NCBI GenBank assembly: GCA_905207515.1
Contig: CAJLLK010000047.1
Span: forward strand, 1 to 6,479
DNA: 6,479 nt
Direction of reading: 5' to 3'
Source: an uncultured Christensenella sp.
GTDB taxonomy: Bacteria; Bacillota; Clostridia; Christensenellales; UBA1242
A program made the translations under genes and the position numbers. The notes under the pieces are model-generated. The model was given only the letters and a program-made list of their open reading frames with translations, was not told where the DNA came from and made no database searches. How positions within the stretch are numbered: position 1 is the stretch's first letter; each line of letters starts with the position of its first letter. Positions 5,456 through 6,479 of the stretch are shown piece after piece.

Positions 5456-6479
5456 ATGAAAAAAGTTATTTTGACAGGGGATAGACCGACTGGAAATTTG
5501 CACATAGGTCATTTTGTGGGTTCAATTGCAAACAGATTGAAGCTTCAAGAAATGAATGACTATGACAAATTTTACATTATGATTGCAGACACTCAGGCTT
5601 TGACGGACAATGCTGGCAATGTCGACAAAATCAAAAACAACATCATTCAAGTCGCTCTTGATTATTTGGGAGCTGGCATTGACCCTAAGAAAGTGAACAT
5701 TTTTATTCAATCTCAAGTTCCAGAACTTGCCGAGATGACAATGTATTTCATGAATTTGGTCACTGTCGCAAGGCTTAATCGAAATCCGACTGTGAAAGAT
5801 GAGATTAAACAACGTGGATTTTCTTCTTCCATTCCTGTTGGATTTATGTGCTATCCAATCAGCCAGGCTTCAGACATTTTGGCATTTAACACCACAACAG
5901 TGCCGGTCGGCGAAGATCAACTTCCAATGCTCGAACAGACAAGAGAGATTGTCAAAGCTTTTCACAACACATATGGCGACGGAATTTTGACAATGCCACA
6001 GGCGCTTTTACCAGAAAACAAAACTTGTGTAAGGCTTGTCGGAACGGATGGAAAGTTAAAAATGAGCAAATCGGCGGGAAATTGCATTTATTTGAAAGAT
6101 GAACCTGATGTTGTCAAAAGCAAAATCATGAGCGCTTACACAGACCCTGACCACATCAAAGTCAGTGACCCAGGAAAGGTGGAAGGAAATGTTGTTTTTG
6201 CATATCTCGATGCTTTTTGCAAAGAAGAAGATTTCAAAAAATATCTTCCTGAATACAAAAATTTGGACGAACTCAAAGCGCACTATAGAAAAGGCGGTTT
6301 GGGCGATGTAAAAATCAAAATGTTTTTAAACAACATTCTTCAAGCGCTTTTGGAGCCTATTCGTTTGAGAAGAAAAGAATATGAAAAAGACATAAATTCA
6401 ATTTATCAAATGCTTTTTGATAATGCAAAAAAAGCAAGAGAAGTGGCTTCTGAAACGCTTCAAAAAATGAAAAATGCCA
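5456..6479 (+). CDS. trpS: Tryptophanyl-tRNA synthetase, 3' end outside window
   Basis: This class I enzyme charges tRNA-Trp with tryptophan using ATP. The frame stays open for 341 codons and one further base to the window edge. Since family members are about 330-350 residues, only a few C-terminal residues are probably missing. Visible signatures are TGDRPTGNLHIGH (7-19, HIGH at 16-19), IADTQALT (43-50), VPVGEDQLP with GEDQ at 152-155, and KMSKS (202-206). The segment after KMSKS (SAYTDPDHIKVSDPGKVEGN) and the lysine/arginine-rich helical tail fit the subtype I associate with Clostridia-like bacteria. ATG 5456 is preceded by GGAG at 5447-5450. It lies 112 bases after gltX, so it is either a separate unit or expressed by read-through. 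No interruption is seen in the visible part. Confidence 0.95.
   Translation, partial: MKKVILTGDRPTGNLHIGHFVGSIANRLKLQEMNDYDKFYIMIADTQALTDNAGNVDKIKNNIIQVALDYLGAGIDPKKVNIFIQSQVPELAEMTMYFMNLVTVARLNRNPTVKDEIKQRGFSSSIPVGFMCYPISQASDILAFNTTTVPVGEDQLPMLEQTREIVKAFHNTYGDGILTMPQALLPENKTCVRLVGTDGKLKMSKSAGNCIYLKDEPDVVKSKIMSAYTDPDHIKVSDPGKVEGNVVFAYLDAFCKEEDFKKYLPEYKNLDELKAHYRKGGLGDVKIKMFLNNILQALLEPIRLRRKEYEKDINSIYQMLFDNAKKAREVASETLQKMKNA

Noticed and set aside
5799..5990. 63-codon forward frame inside trpS
   Set aside because: It lies entirely within the trpS frame, which carries clear synthetase motifs across these positions; it is a frame shadow.

Overview
The window reads as part of a low-GC chromosome, most probably a Bacillota (Clostridia-like) genome. 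All genes lie on the + strand. Genes are spaced 0-13 bases apart with purine-rich Shine-Dalgarno sequences. Stops are TAA or TAG, and tryptophan is TGG in the recognisable genes, so nothing suggests a recoded UGA. The lineage call rests on style and on the form of the glutamyl-tRNA synthetase, not on a marker gene.

Layout. Bases 1-81 hold the end of a reading frame whose visible residues look like the N-terminal ATP-loop of argininosuccinate synthase (ArgG). It stops only 26 codons into the window and runs straight into an intrinsic terminator (80-110). A promoter with perfect consensus hexamers (TTGACA, 17 bp, TATAAT; 124-152) follows. Its predicted start point falls on or next to the ATG of a small two-helix membrane protein (159-410), so that message may be leaderless. 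Next come the replicative helicase dnaB (424-1782), a membrane-anchored protein of unknown function (1793-2614), a predicted lipoprotein of unknown function (2615-3709) and glutamyl-tRNA synthetase gltX (3712-5343). No terminator or clear promoter is visible between 159 and 5343, so these five genes look like one operon. A very AT-rich gap (5344-5455, about 14% G+C) with several inverted and direct repeats separates them from tryptophanyl-tRNA synthetase trpS (5456 to the window end, nearly complete).

How they fit together. dnaB, gltX and trpS are core information-processing genes: fork unwinding and tRNA charging. The three unrecognised proteins all look membrane-associated. Two are mostly extracytoplasmic and helical, and they sit back to back between dnaB and gltX. 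That coupled pair is the least explained part of the window. No mobile element, CRISPR array, tRNA or rRNA was seen.
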